This document shows, in pieces, positions 54,169 to 62,774 of a stretch of DNA of 64,000 nucleotides; within the stretch, counting starts at the first letter, position 1, and each line of letters begins with the position of its first letter. Made by a program: the position numbers and the translations under genes. Below the pieces are notes generated by a model. That model was given only the letters and a program-made list of their open reading frames with translations. It had not been told where the DNA came from and did no database searches. The DNA is from an uncultured Prevotellaceae bacterium (lineage in GTDB: Bacteria > Bacteroidota > Bacteroidia > Bacteroidales > Muribaculaceae), in the NCBI GenBank assembly GCA_900318865.1, contig ONMF01000006.1, forward strand, positions 1 to 64,000, read 5' to 3'.

Positions 54169-54816
54169 ATGTATCATGTGAAAACAACTCATCGCATGGC
54201 ACCGTTGCAACTTGTCATGGCAGCTTTTCTCGTGATGCTTTCATTTTTTACACCAACCAAAGTTATGGCACAGAACATCTATGATTTTACGGTACTCGAT
54301 CGTAAAGGCGGCCAAGTATCGCTGAGTGATTACAAAGGAAAAGTGCTGCTCGTGGTCAACACGGCCACGCGCTGTGGATTCACGCCCCAGTACGAAGAAC
54401 TGGAGGCTATATATAAGAAGTATAAAGCAAAAGGCCTTGAGATTCTCGACTTCCCCTGCAATCAGTTCGGCCAGCAGGCCCCGGGCAGCGATGAAGAGAT
54501 TCACTCTTTCTGCTCGCTCAACTACGGCACCGAGTTTCCGCAGTTCAAGAAAGTTGAGGTGAACGGCGCCGGCGAGAGTCCGCTTTTCACTTTTCTGAAA
54601 GAAAAGAAGGGTTTTGAGGGATTTGATTTGAATCACCCCATCGGCAAGCTTCTCGATGAGATGCTGGCCAAGGCAAATCCTGATTACAAGCAGAGTGCCG
54701 ACATCAAGTGGAATTTCACCAAGTTCCTCATCGACCGCGAGGGCAATGTGGTGGCGCGTTTTGAGCCTACGCACGACATGAAGGCAGTGGACGAGGCCAT
54801 CGAAGCCTTGCTGTGA
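54169..54816 (+). CDS. Exported glutathione peroxidase-family thiol peroxidase
   Basis: 215 aa. Signal peptide or anchor (~1-35, ending VMAQ), then a GPx domain: catalytic Cys69 in NTATRCGFTPQY, 'LDFPCNQFGQQAPGSDEEI' (Gln and resolving Cys) and 'IKWNFTKFLIDREG' (Trp/Asn of the tetrad). A cysteine (not Sec) enzyme that likely uses thioredoxin. It would detoxify peroxides in the periplasm. A terminator follows. Confidence 0.93.
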   Translation: MYHVKTTHRMAPLQLVMAAFLVMLSFFTPTKVMAQNIYDFTVLDRKGGQVSLSDYKGKVLLVVNTATRCGFTPQYEELEAIYKKYKAKGLEILDFPCNQFGQQAPGSDEEIHSFCSLNYGTEFPQFKKVEVNGAGESPLFTFLKEKKGFEGFDLNHPIGKLLDEMLAKANPDYKQSADIKWNFTKFLIDREGNVVARFEPTHDMKAVDEAIEALL

Positions 54817-54842
54817 TTACTTACTAAAAAAGAGTTTATCGC

Positions 54843-54894
54843 GATGCCTTGCCGCACTCATCACTTAACGGGTGCCGCAAGGCATCACCTTTTT
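54843..54894 (+). terminator. Intrinsic terminator of the gpx gene
   Basis: 15-bp stem GATGCCTTGCCGCAC (54843-54857) with GTGCCGCAAGGCATC (54872-54886), one mismatch, then CACCTTTTT. Confidence 0.85.
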
Positions 54895-54911
54895 AAAAAA
54901 ATGGATGGTGG

Positions 54912-54944
54912 GTTGCAGTATTTTTCACTATTCACTAACTTTGC
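54912..54944 (+). promoter_or_regulatory. Promoter of leuS
   Basis: GTTG (54912-54915), 20-nt spacer, TAACTTTGC (54936-54944). Confidence 0.75.
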
Positions 54945-54970
54945 ACCATTGTTGAAAAAAAACGTAAATA

Positions 54971-57745
54971 ATGATGGAATATAATTTCAAGGAAATTGAG
55001 AAGCGCTGGCAGCAGTACTGGCGCGACAACCACACCTACCGTGTCCAGGTTGATAGGTCGAAGCCCAAATTCTATGTGCTCGACATGTTTCCTTATCCCT
55101 CGGGGGCGGGACTGCACGTGGGGCATCCGCTGGGATACATAGCGAGTGACATTTATTCACGATATAAAAGGCAGAAAGGCTTTAATGTGTTGCATCCCAT
55201 GGGTTACGACGCCTATGGACTGCCTGCCGAGCAATACGCCATCCAGACGGGGCAGCATCCCGAGGTCACCACGGTGAAAAACATTGCCCGCTATCGTGAA
55301 CAGCTCGACAAGATAGGGTTCTGCTTCGACTGGGAGCGCGAGGTGCGCACTTGCGAGCCTCAATATTACAAGTGGACGCAGTGGGCTTTCATCAAGATGT
55401 TCAAGAGCTATTACGACACAGTTCAGGACAAGGCACGGCCCATTGAGGAATTGGAAGCCTATTTTGAAGAGCATGGCACCGAGGGATGTCCGGCCCACAC
55501 GTCGAGCAGCGATACGTTTACTGCCCAGCAGTGGAAGGCCATGGACAAGGTGCAACGCAATGATGTGCTGATGAATTACCGGATTGCTTACCGCGGCAAC
55601 ACCATGGTGAACTGGTGCCCGGCTTTGGGAACCGTGCTGGCCAACGACGAGGTGAGCGAGGGCGTGTCGCTGCGTGGAGGCTATCCTGTGGAGCAGAAGA
55701 TGATGAGTCAGTGGTGCCTGCGCGTAAGTGCTTATGCAGGCCGCCTGCTTCGCGATTTGGACACACTGGAATGGACTGAATCCATCAAGGAAACGCAGCG
55801 AAACTGGATTGGTTATAGCGAAGGAGCCGAGATGCATTTCAAAGTAGCCGGAAAAGACACCGATTTGTTGATTTTCACTACCCGTGCCGACACCATTTTC
55901 GGAGTGACATTTATGGTACTTGCTCCTGAAAGTATTTATGTGGACGACGTGGTGACCGATGCGCAGCGCGCGGCTGTTGATGCCTATCTCGACGAGGTGA
56001 AACACAAAACCGAGCGTGAGCGCATGATTGAAAAGCGCGTGAGCGGTGTGTTCACAGGCAGCTATGCCATCAATCCTGTCACCGGCAAAGAAATTCCTAT
56101 CTACATCAGTGACTATGTGCTGGCAGGTTACGGCACGGGAGCCATCATGGCAGTTCCGGCCCACGACAGCCGCGACTATGCTTTTGCCCGGCATTTCGAT
56201 TTGCCCATCATTCCGCTTATCGAGGGAGCTGATGTGAATCAGGAGAGTTTTGATGCCAAGGAGGGGGTGATGATGAATTCAAGCAACGACCTGCTGCAGC
56301 TTGATGGGTTGCAGGTGAAGGAGGCGATAGCCCGCACCAAGCAATTTATCGAGCAGTCGGGCATTGGACGTGTGAAGGTGAATTATCGCCTGCGCGATGC
56401 CATCTTCAGCCGTCAACGCTACTGGGGTGAGCCATTCCCTGTCTATTACGATGCCGACGGACAGCCACAAGTGCTCGATGAGAGCGAGCTGCCGCTGCAA
56501 CTTCCCGAAGTGGATAAATTCTTGCCTACCGAGACGGGCGAGCCGCCGCTGGGACGTGCTAAAAATTGGGTGGCTTCCAATGGCAGGCCGCTGGAATTGT
56601 GCACCATGCCTGGATTTGCCGGCTCAAGTGCCTACTATCTGCGATACATGGATCCGCACAATGATGATGCGCTGGTGAGCCATGAGGCCAACGATTATTG
56701 GCGTCAGGTCGACCTTTATGTGGGCGGCACCGAGCATGCCACAGGTCATTTGATTTATAGCCGGTTCTGGAACAAGTTCCTCTACGACTATGGCTATGTG
56801 TGCGAGCCCGAGCCATTCAAAAAACTCATCAACCAGGGCATGATACAGGGAAGGTCGAATTTTGTGTATCGCATCAAGGATACCAACACCTTCGTTTCGC
56901 TCAATCTCAAGGATAAATATGATGTGACACCCATTCATGTGGATGTGAACATCGTGAGCAACGATGCCCTCGATATTGAGAAATTCCGGGCTTGGCGTCC
57001 TGAATTCCGTGATGCCGAGTTTATTCTTGAAAATGGAAAATACATCTGTGGATGGGCCATAGAAAAGATGTCGAAATCGATGTTCAACGTGGTGAATCCC
57101 GACGACATTGTTGATCGTTACGGAGCCGACACGCTGCGACTGTATGAAATGTTTTTGGGGCCCGTGGAGGCCAGCAAACCCTGGGATACCAACGGCATTG
57201 ACGGTGTGAACCGTTTCTTGAAGCGGTTGTGGACATTGTTCTATCGTGGCGATGAGTTTGCGGTGACCGATGAAAAAGCGTCGGCCGAGGCATTGAAGTC
57301 GGTTCACAAACTGATTAAGAAAGTGACAGCCGACGTAGAAGCGTTCTCCTACAACACCAGCGTGGCCGCCTTCATGATTTGTGTGAACGAACTTACCACT
57401 CTCAAGTGTACCGCCCGTGAGGTTTTGGAGCCGCTGGTGTCCTTGCTGGCACCCTTCGCGCCGCACATCAGCGAGGAACTGTGGCATGCCCTCGGTCATG
57501 AGAACACTGTGTGCGATGCACCGTGGCCGGTGTGTAACGAGGAGTATTTGAAAGAGTCAACTGTGAAGTACACCGTCATGATTAAAAATAAACCGCGTTA
57601 CAGCATCGAGGTTCCGGCCGGAACCGCCTCGGCCGAGGTGGAACGTGTGGCACTGGAGCATGAGATAGCTGCCAAGTGGCTTGAGGGCGGCCAACCCAAA
57701 AAAGTCATAGTCGTCCCCAACAAGCTCGTCAATATCGTGATATAA
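54971..57745 (+). CDS. leuS: Leucyl-tRNA synthetase
   Basis: 924 aa. Class I signature HVGH (HIGH motif, 49-52) in [16 protein letters not shown], the CP1 editing domain (~220-430, '[14 protein letters not shown]' and '[13 protein letters not shown]'), the KMSKS loop (~699-703, [15 protein letters not shown]) and the C-terminal tRNA-binding domain ending '[14 protein letters not shown]'. Attaches leucine to tRNA-Leu. The codon after the first ATG is also ATG; either may start. Confidence 0.98.
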   Translation: MMEYNFKEIEKRWQQYWRDNHTYRVQVDRSKPKFYVLDMFPYPSGAGLHVGHPLGYIASDIYSRYKRQKGFNVLHPMGYDAYGLPAEQYAIQTGQHPEVTTVKNIARYREQLDKIGFCFDWEREVRTCEPQYYKWTQWAFIKMFKSYYDTVQDKARPIEELEAYFEEHGTEGCPAHTSSSDTFTAQQWKAMDKVQRNDVLMNYRIAYRGNTMVNWCPALGTVLANDEVSEGVSLRGGYPVEQKMMSQWCLRVSAYAGRLLRDLDTLEWTESIKETQRNWIGYSEGAEMHFKVAGKDTDLLIFTTRADTIFGVTFMVLAPESIYVDDVVTDAQRAAVDAYLDEVKHKTERERMIEKRVSGVFTGSYAINPVTGKEIPIYISDYVLAGYGTGAIMAVPAHDSRDYAFARHFDLPIIPLIEGADVNQESFDAKEGVMMNSSNDLLQLDGLQVKEAIARTKQFIEQSGIGRVKVNYRLRDAIFSRQRYWGEPFPVYYDADGQPQVLDESELPLQLPEVDKFLPTETGEPPLGRAKNWVASNGRPLELCTMPGFAGSSAYYLRYMDPHNDDALVSHEANDYWRQVDLYVGGTEHATGHLIYSRFWNKFLYDYGYVCEPEPFKKLINQGMIQGRSNFVYRIKDTNTFVSLNLKDKYDVTPIHVDVNIVSNDALDIEKFRAWRPEFRDAEFILENGKYICGWAIEKMSKSMFNVVNPDDIVDRYGADTLRLYEMFLGPVEASKPWDTNGIDGVNRFLKRLWTLFYRGDEFAVTDEKASAEALKSVHKLIKKVTADVEAFSYNTSVAAFMICVNELTTLKCTAREVLEPLVSLLAPFAPHISEELWHALGHENTVCDAPWPVCNEEYLKESTVKYTVMIKNKPRYSIEVPAGTASAEVERVALEHEIAAKWLEGGQPKKVIVVPNKLVNIVI

Positions 57746-57767
57746 ATTGATACAGTTACCTATATTT

Positions 57768-57807
57768 AATTGCCCAAACCCCAATAAAAACTGGGATTTG
57801 GGCAATT
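57768..57807. terminator. Inverted repeat downstream of leuS, possible bidirectional terminator
   Basis: AATTGCCCAAA with TTTGGGCAATT, plus inner CCCA/TGGG pairing; no strong T run. It lies between leuS and the convergent ATPase gene. Confidence 0.45.
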
Positions 57808-57953
57808 ATTGCATTAATACCCAAATCCCGATAATTATTATATAGATAAAGCAAGGTGTTTAAAAATTGACACCTACATTGATGTTAAATGTACTGGTGT
57901 GAAGTGTGTAACTGGAATTCCTTGTTCATCTAATTTTTGTCTCATGGGAAACA

Positions 57954-59255
57954 TTATTTTTTATACTGTTCGAAAAAGGCGGAAACTGCATAAAGAGGAA
58001 CATTTTCTATTTGTCGCTGTATGCTGTGTGGTAACAAGGAAAATCGCAATGCATGCAAATCGGGACGTTTTCCAAGCAAAGTAATCAGTGATTTGGAATA
58101 AACATTTTGTTCTGCTTTCACTTCCACAGGGATTACTTCCTGCTCAGTTTGTATAACAAAGTCAATTTCTACGCGCGATGTGTTAGAACTGAAATACCGT
58201 ATTGGAATTCCTATTGGTAACAGTTGTGTTAGGAAGAATTGTTCTGAAAAAGCACCTTTATATTCCACAAACCCATTATTGCTTATTAACACGTCGCTCG
58301 CCGCTGTGTCCATTTGTGCGCCAAGCAATCCCACATCAAGTGTGAAAAGTTTAAATACCAACGGTTCTTCATAGAATCGCAATGGTTTGCGGATTTGAGA
58401 AACACGGTTAACTTTATAAATAAGTCCGGAATCTAAAAGCCATTGAATAGCAATTTCGTAATCCTTTGCCCGTCCTCCCGGCTTGAGATTTGAATAGAAA
58501 AACTTCTTATTCTCTTTGGCTAATTGTTGCGGAATTTGGTCCCATACAAGGTTTATGCGTGTCACTTCGCGGTTTTGAGTGTGTTTGGAAAAGTCACGAG
58601 TATAGTCTCTCAGTATTTGTTTTTGAAGATTTCTTATTTCTTGCAACCCCAATCCATCAATATAAGCCTTTACTACGGCAGGCATTCCACCCACATAGTA
58701 ATATTGCCGTAAAAGCTCAATAAACACATTGGACAGGGAATTGATTAAAGACCAATCCCCACTGTGTAGTGCATCATAAGCTTGCTTTTTGTCAAGTGCC
58801 ATCAGAAACTCATCAAAATTCATGGGATAAAGATTTAGTTCATCCACCTTTCCCACAGGATATGATATTCCTTGATGTAGTGCAATTCCCAGCAAAGAGC
58901 CAGCAACAGCAATGTGATATTGTGGTGCTTCTTCGCAAAAATATTTCAATGCTGTCAATATCCGTGGATTTTGTTGCACTTCGTCAAGTATAATGAGAGA
59001 ATCGTTAGGCACAATATCCACATTAGTATATGCTGACAAAGCCCTGATAATTCGTTTTGTGTCAAAATCTGCGAATAGCTCATTGATATTTGTGGCGCTT
59101 TCACAGTTTATATATGCCACCGACTCATATTCTTGAAATCCAAAATTCTGCAACAACCAGGTTTTTCCCACTTGCCGAGCTCCATTCAATATTAATGGCT
59201 TGCGATTGGGATTCTTTTTCCAATCGAGTAAATTCTTGTATAATAATCGTTTCAT
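57954..59255 (-). CDS. AAA ATPase with DUF4143 domain (second copy type)
   Basis: 433 aa. Walker A LNGARQVGKTWLL (23-35), Walker B 'SLIILDEVQQNP', sensor 'IAVAGSLLGIAL', and DUF4143 (~215-433) with 'KLFTLDVGLLGAQM', 'VEIDFVIQ' and 'IPVEVKAEQN' (PD-(D/E)xK-like acids). Strikingly AT-rich against the surrounding genes, hence probably acquired. Function of the family is unknown. The start is the ATG at 59255 ('KRLLYKNLLDWKK'); upstream codons in frame fall in three 33-bp tandem repeats. Confidence 0.88.
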   Translation of the reverse strand: MKRLLYKNLLDWKKNPNRKPLILNGARQVGKTWLLQNFGFQEYESVAYINCESATNINELFADFDTKRIIRALSAYTNVDIVPNDSLIILDEVQQNPRILTALKYFCEEAPQYHIAVAGSLLGIALHQGISYPVGKVDELNLYPMNFDEFLMALDKKQAYDALHSGDWSLINSLSNVFIELLRQYYYVGGMPAVVKAYIDGLGLQEIRNLQKQILRDYTRDFSKHTQNREVTRINLVWDQIPQQLAKENKKFFYSNLKPGGRAKDYEIAIQWLLDSGLIYKVNRVSQIRKPLRFYEEPLVFKLFTLDVGLLGAQMDTAASDVLISNNGFVEYKGAFSEQFFLTQLLPIGIPIRYFSSNTSRVEIDFVIQTEQEVIPVEVKAEQNVYSKSLITLLGKRPDLHALRFSLLPHSIQRQIENVPLYAVSAFFEQYKK

Positions 59256-59263
59256 GTCTATTT

Positions 59264-59356
59264 TTACATTTTTTTGCACGAGTTTTTGATTGATAATCAT
59301 ATTTTTTCGCACGAGTTTTCTATGCAAATATACATTTTTTTGCGCGAGTATGCAAG
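59264..59356 (-). repeat. Three 33-bp tandem repeats upstream of the DUF4143 ATPase
   Basis: The motif GCRCGAG preceded by a T run recurs at 59276, 59309 and 59342, exactly 33 bp apart. On the minus strand each copy reads approximately AAACTCGTGCAAAAAAATGT. If read in the gene's frame the copies encode an 11-residue repeat (KLVRKNMIINQ / KLVQKNVKIDM). The ATPase promoter box lies between copies 2 and 3. Confidence 0.7.
59324..59332 (-). promoter_or_regulatory. -7 box of the DUF4143 ATPase gene
   Basis: On the minus strand TATATTTGC, about 70 nt upstream of the ATG at 59255, within the tandem repeats. Confidence 0.5.
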
Positions 59357-59374
59357 TTTTTGCTGAAACTGTTA

Positions 59375-59407
59375 TTTGTAATTTACTCTGGAAATGGTTA
59401 TTTTTGC
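59375..59407 (+). promoter_or_regulatory. Promoter of rdgB
   Basis: TTTG (59375-59378), 20-nt spacer, TATTTTTGC (59399-59407), 18 nt before the ATG at 59426. Confidence 0.75.
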
Positions 59408-59425
59408 AGAAAAATACAGTACGAT

Positions 59426-60013
59426 ATGAAAGATATAGTTTTTGCTACCAATAATGAGCACAAGTTGGCCGAGTTACGCCAAATCATGGGACAGATGTTT
59501 CATGTGCTGAGTTTGGCCGACATCGGCTGCCACGAGGATATTCCTGAAAATGAGCCCACCATCGAGGGCAACGCCCGCGCCAAGGCGCAGTATGTGGTGG
59601 AGCACTATGGCTACGACTGTTTCAGTGATGACACCGGTCTCGAAATCGACGCCCTGGGCGGAGAGCCGGGCGTTCATTCGGCCCGCTACGGCGGTGTGGC
59701 GCACGACAGCGAGCGGAATATCGACAAGGTGCTCCGTCTCATGGACGGCATGCCCATGGAGCAGCGCACAGCCCATTTCCGCACGGCCATTTGTCTGATG
59801 ATGGATGGTGACACACATCTGTTTGAGGGTCGTGTCGACGGACACATCCTCACCGAGCGTCATGGCAAAGGTGGTTTTGGCTATGACAGCATATTCCGCC
59901 CCTGTGAAGGCGACGGCCGCACTTTTGCGCAGATGACCGGTGAGGAGAAAAACGCTATCAGCCACCGCGGCAGGGCGGTGGCGCGCTTGGTGGCCTACTT
60001 GTTAAAGCGTTAA
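59426..60013 (+). CDS. rdgB: XTP/dITP diphosphatase (Ham1/RdgB)
   Basis: 195 aa, normal length. Motifs: 'FATNNEHKLAELRQI' (substrate Lys), 'EGNARAKAQYVVEHYG', 'FSDDTGLEIDALGGEPGVHSARYGG' (catalytic Asp), 'GFGYDSIFRP' and 'KNAISHRGRAVARL'. It hydrolyses non-canonical purine nucleotides to keep them out of DNA. Its stop overlaps that of the convergent phospholipase gene by 4 nt. Confidence 0.97.
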   Translation: MKDIVFATNNEHKLAELRQIMGQMFHVLSLADIGCHEDIPENEPTIEGNARAKAQYVVEHYGYDCFSDDTGLEIDALGGEPGVHSARYGGVAHDSERNIDKVLRLMDGMPMEQRTAHFRTAICLMMDGDTHLFEGRVDGHILTERHGKGGFGYDSIFRPCEGDGRTFAQMTGEEKNAISHRGRAVARLVAYLLKR

Positions 60014-60858
60014 AAATCGCTGAACATGTTGGGCCTGATGAGCAGGCCGATGCGCAGGCGGGAATGAAACTTGTTGTAGTCGAGCAAGTTCTCGCCGTAG
60101 CCGTTGTAATAGTGGAGCATGAGGAATTGGTTGGACTTGCGCGATACGCGGAAGCCCAGGTTCACAATGATGTTCCCATTCAAGTTCCACCCTTTGCGCT
60201 TCACAAAGGTGAAGTCGAAAACCCATCGCTTGTTGGTCGAGATGGCCTGAAAGCCAGCTTGATAGATGCCACTGTACTTGAGAATGTCGCGGTTTTGCTG
60301 GCCGTCGATGATGGGAATCCAGTATTTGGCGTGTACCATGAGCTGCGGGTCGATGAACGCTGCCGCGCTGAGCGAAATTTTGTTCCAGCTGCGTGAGGCC
60401 TCGCCATCGCGGCCATTGCTTTCGTGTTCCAGCAGCAGAGTGAGCTTGCCGATGAGGTTGCCCTTCATGATGACCAGTTTCGACAGTCCTATACCGGGAT
60501 TGAAATTCAGGTCGTGAAACGGGAGCGACTCTTCAAATACATTCCAGAACGCTTTTTGTGAATAGTAAAGAAACAAGTAGCTGTGCAGCGGCAGCACACT
60601 GCGGGTGAGGCGCTGGGAAAAACTCACCTGAAATTTCACATCGCTGTTATATTGCGATGGCTTCTGGTTCACGGCAGTGCCTACGGTGAAGTAATTATCC
60701 TTATATAGGCCGAAGTAGGGGCGGCTGTCGAAGTCGGCGCGGATGCTGTCGGCATTGATTTTTTCCTGGTGAGGAGTGTGAAGGATTTGCCCCGTCACCG
60801 CCAAGGTCGACAGCAAGGAAACGACGAGCACGAGAATATGTCGATGAACAAGACCCAT
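60010..60858 (-). CDS. pldA: Outer-membrane phospholipase A (OMPLA)
   Basis: 282 aa. Signal peptide (~1-23), then a 12-stranded barrel pattern. The catalytic triad is intact: H145 and S147 in LLEHESNGR, N159 in SRSWN, with the same H-x-S and S-to-N(12) spacing as E. coli PldA. A deacylating outer-membrane enzyme activated by dimerisation and Ca2+ in the family; here it may keep lipid asymmetry. The final strands end in Phe (MFSDF), as is usual for BAM substrates. Confidence 0.92.
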   Translation of the reverse strand: MGLVHRHILVLVVSLLSTLAVTGQILHTPHQEKINADSIRADFDSRPYFGLYKDNYFTVGTAVNQKPSQYNSDVKFQVSFSQRLTRSVLPLHSYLFLYYSQKAFWNVFEESLPFHDLNFNPGIGLSKLVIMKGNLIGKLTLLLEHESNGRDGEASRSWNKISLSAAAFIDPQLMVHAKYWIPIIDGQQNRDILKYSGIYQAGFQAISTNKRWVFDFTFVKRKGWNLNGNIIVNLGFRVSRKSNQFLMLHYYNGYGENLLDYNKFHSRLRIGLLIRPNMFSDF

Positions 60859-60898
60859 GGTTTCGTGTAAGGGCAGATGTATATCAATTATAATCCCT

Positions 60899-60907
60899 GC
60901 AAAAATA
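60899..60907 (-). promoter_or_regulatory. -7 box of pldA
   Basis: On the minus strand TATTTTTGC, a perfect match, about 40 nt upstream of the ATG at 60858. Confidence 0.6.
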
Positions 60908-60989
60908 ATAAAAAATTATGTATGTGAGAAATTTGCCCATTGCAGGCAGGCAATAATGTTCTGAAACCGCCAAAACAAGAGAATAATAA

Positions 60990-61022
60990 TTTGCTTTTTC
61001 GCTCAACGATGCTTAACTTTGC
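60990..61022 (+). promoter_or_regulatory. Promoter of the rubrerythrin gene
   Basis: TTTG (60990-60993), exactly 20 nt, TAACTTTGC (61014-61022). The leader is ~70 nt. Confidence 0.85.
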
Positions 61023-61098
61023 AATCAATAGACTCTTGACAAGCAAATGAGGATTGGGGGCTATCAACTCTCAATTCCAAACTAATAACTCACACCTA

Positions 61099-61653
61099 AT
61101 GTTTACAATGATGAAAGATTTAAAAGGAACAAAAACCGAGAAGAATTTGATGGAAGCCTTTGCCGGCGAGTCCATGGCACGAAACAAATACACCTATTTT
61201 GCCTCGAAGGCTAAAAAAGAGGGATATGTGCAAATTGCCGCCATCTTTGAGGAAACGGCCGCCAACGAGAAAGAGCACGCCAAGATGTGGTTCAAACTGC
61301 TTGAGGGCGGTGCCATCCGCAGCACTGTCGACAACCTTGCCGCCGCTGCCAGTGGCGAGAATTTCGAGTGGACCGACATGTACGAGCGCATGGCGCGCGA
61401 GGCACGCGAGGAAGGCTTTGACGAGATTGCCGAGAAGATGCTGGGCGTGGCCGCCATCGAGAAGGAGCATGAGCAGCGCTATCGCAAGCTGCTGCGCAAC
61501 ATTGAGGACAAGGTGGTGTTCTCGCGTGAGGGCGAGTGCATCTGGCAGTGCCGCAACTGTGGGCACATTGTGGTGGGCAAGCAGGCTCCCGAAGAGTGCC
61601 CGGTGTGCAATCACCCGCAGGCCTATTTCGAGCTGAAAGCCGAGAATTATTGA
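61099..61653 (+). CDS. rbr: Rubrerythrin
   Basis: 184 aa as called. Ferritin-like diiron domain: 'AFAGESMARNKYTYFASKAKKEG' and 'AANEKEHAKMWF', second half 'AREEGFDEIAEKMLGVAAIEKEHEQRY' (Glu and ExxH ligands). The C-terminal rubredoxin domain has two CxxC pairs: CRNCGH and CPVCNH. A peroxide-reducing enzyme typical of anaerobes. Start uncertain: ATGs at 61099, 61108 and 61111 are in frame; the core begins KDLKGTKTEKN, so 61111 is equally plausible. Confidence 0.95.
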   Translation: MFTMMKDLKGTKTEKNLMEAFAGESMARNKYTYFASKAKKEGYVQIAAIFEETAANEKEHAKMWFKLLEGGAIRSTVDNLAAAASGENFEWTDMYERMAREAREEGFDEIAEKMLGVAAIEKEHEQRYRKLLRNIEDKVVFSREGECIWQCRNCGHIVVGKQAPEECPVCNHPQAYFELKAENY

Positions 61654-61691
61654 GAAAGAGGAAATCATTTTCACGAGGCAGTAATGTAAAA

Positions 61692-62747
61692 ATGAAGGGC
61701 CTGATTTTTGTGGCCATGATGGCATCGATTTTCAGCGGTTGTAATGCGCAGGAAGTGAAAAATGGGTGGATGACCCATTACGACATGACTCCGTGTGAAA
61801 ACCCCGTGTTTGTGCGGCCCACGCACACCGTGTCCGGTGGCCGCGTGCGCGGTGCTGGCATCAATATGAACGATGGCGAGGCCTATAGCGACACTCGGGT
61901 AGAATTTTCTACCGAATGGCACTATGCCCCAAAAATCGGACTCTGTCAGGAAGAGAAAGACCAGTGGCTGAGAATCACAGGCCAGGAGCACATGGATTTG
62001 CTCAAGTTCAACGTCAAGCAGGTCAACGGGTGTGGAGCCGTGGTGATTTACCGCGACTGCAGGGCACGGAGCGGCGAGCCCAACCTGGGGCAGATTCTTG
62101 TCACTTACGACGAACAAGCACAGTTGCAGGATGTGATGCCGCTGGGCGACTTTTATGACATAGAGGAGGTGCTGGAGGCCTCCTGCACGGGCGCCTACAC
62201 CTTCAAACCCAATATGGGCGGCCGGTACATGCAGTACACCGGTCCGGACAAGTTCACCGTCTTCAACTATTACTACTACACCGAGGAAGGGCAAAGCAGT
62301 GGTGTGAAATGGGAGGAGGAGCGCGACTATGTCATCGACCCCCAGGGAATGGTGAGCATGACCGCTCGCCGCGAGAAGAATCGTCCCCGGGGACACGATG
62401 CCCCGTGGCGGCTGCGCGACATTTCCATGATGCCCAGCCATGACGCGGCCGCCGTGCTCGACGCCCTTGCCGCATTGCGCCCCGCCCTTGCTGACAATGA
62501 GAAACTCCTGGGCTGGCACGACCGGCTGGTGAGGCGCATTGCCATGCGTAACATGGCGGGATTTCTCACATGGTGCCAGGGCCATCGCGAGTCGTCCGTC
62601 AGCAAAAACGCCTTGAATGTGATTTTCGATGAAGAGGGTCCCACACCGGAGTTGATGGAAATGCTCCTCGACACCATCAACCATCTTAACACGCCCGTGC
62701 GCGAGTATTGGCAGAAGACCCTTCGTGACAAGGCAGAAAACCAATAG
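61692..62747 (+). CDS. Putative lipoprotein, unknown function
   Basis: 351 aa. Signal with lipobox SIFSGC (Cys ~17). The middle is beta-rich with 'GWMTHYDMTPCENPVFVRPTHTVSGGRV', then 'VMPLGDFYDIEEVLEASCTGAYTF' and 'WRLRDISMMPSHDAAAVLDAL'. The helical C-terminus has 'GHRESSVSKNALNVIFDEEGPTPELMEMLL'. I recognise no family. It is close to the upstream rubrerythrin gene (38 nt) and the downstream GH3 gene (27 nt), so possibly co-transcribed. Confidence 0.78.
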   Translation: MKGLIFVAMMASIFSGCNAQEVKNGWMTHYDMTPCENPVFVRPTHTVSGGRVRGAGINMNDGEAYSDTRVEFSTEWHYAPKIGLCQEEKDQWLRITGQEHMDLLKFNVKQVNGCGAVVIYRDCRARSGEPNLGQILVTYDEQAQLQDVMPLGDFYDIEEVLEASCTGAYTFKPNMGGRYMQYTGPDKFTVFNYYYYTEEGQSSGVKWEEERDYVIDPQGMVSMTARREKNRPRGHDAPWRLRDISMMPSHDAAAVLDALAALRPALADNEKLLGWHDRLVRRIAMRNMAGFLTWCQGHRESSVSKNALNVIFDEEGPTPELMEMLLDTINHLNTPVREYWQKTLRDKAENQ

Positions 62748-62774
62748 GCAAAGCACAAGATAAGGAAAACTGCA

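Noticed and set aside
59256..59327. Longer N-terminus for the DUF4143 ATPase starting at a TTG
   Set aside because: It consists of the 33-bp repeats and would start at about the -7 box; the conserved domain begins at the ATG at 59255.
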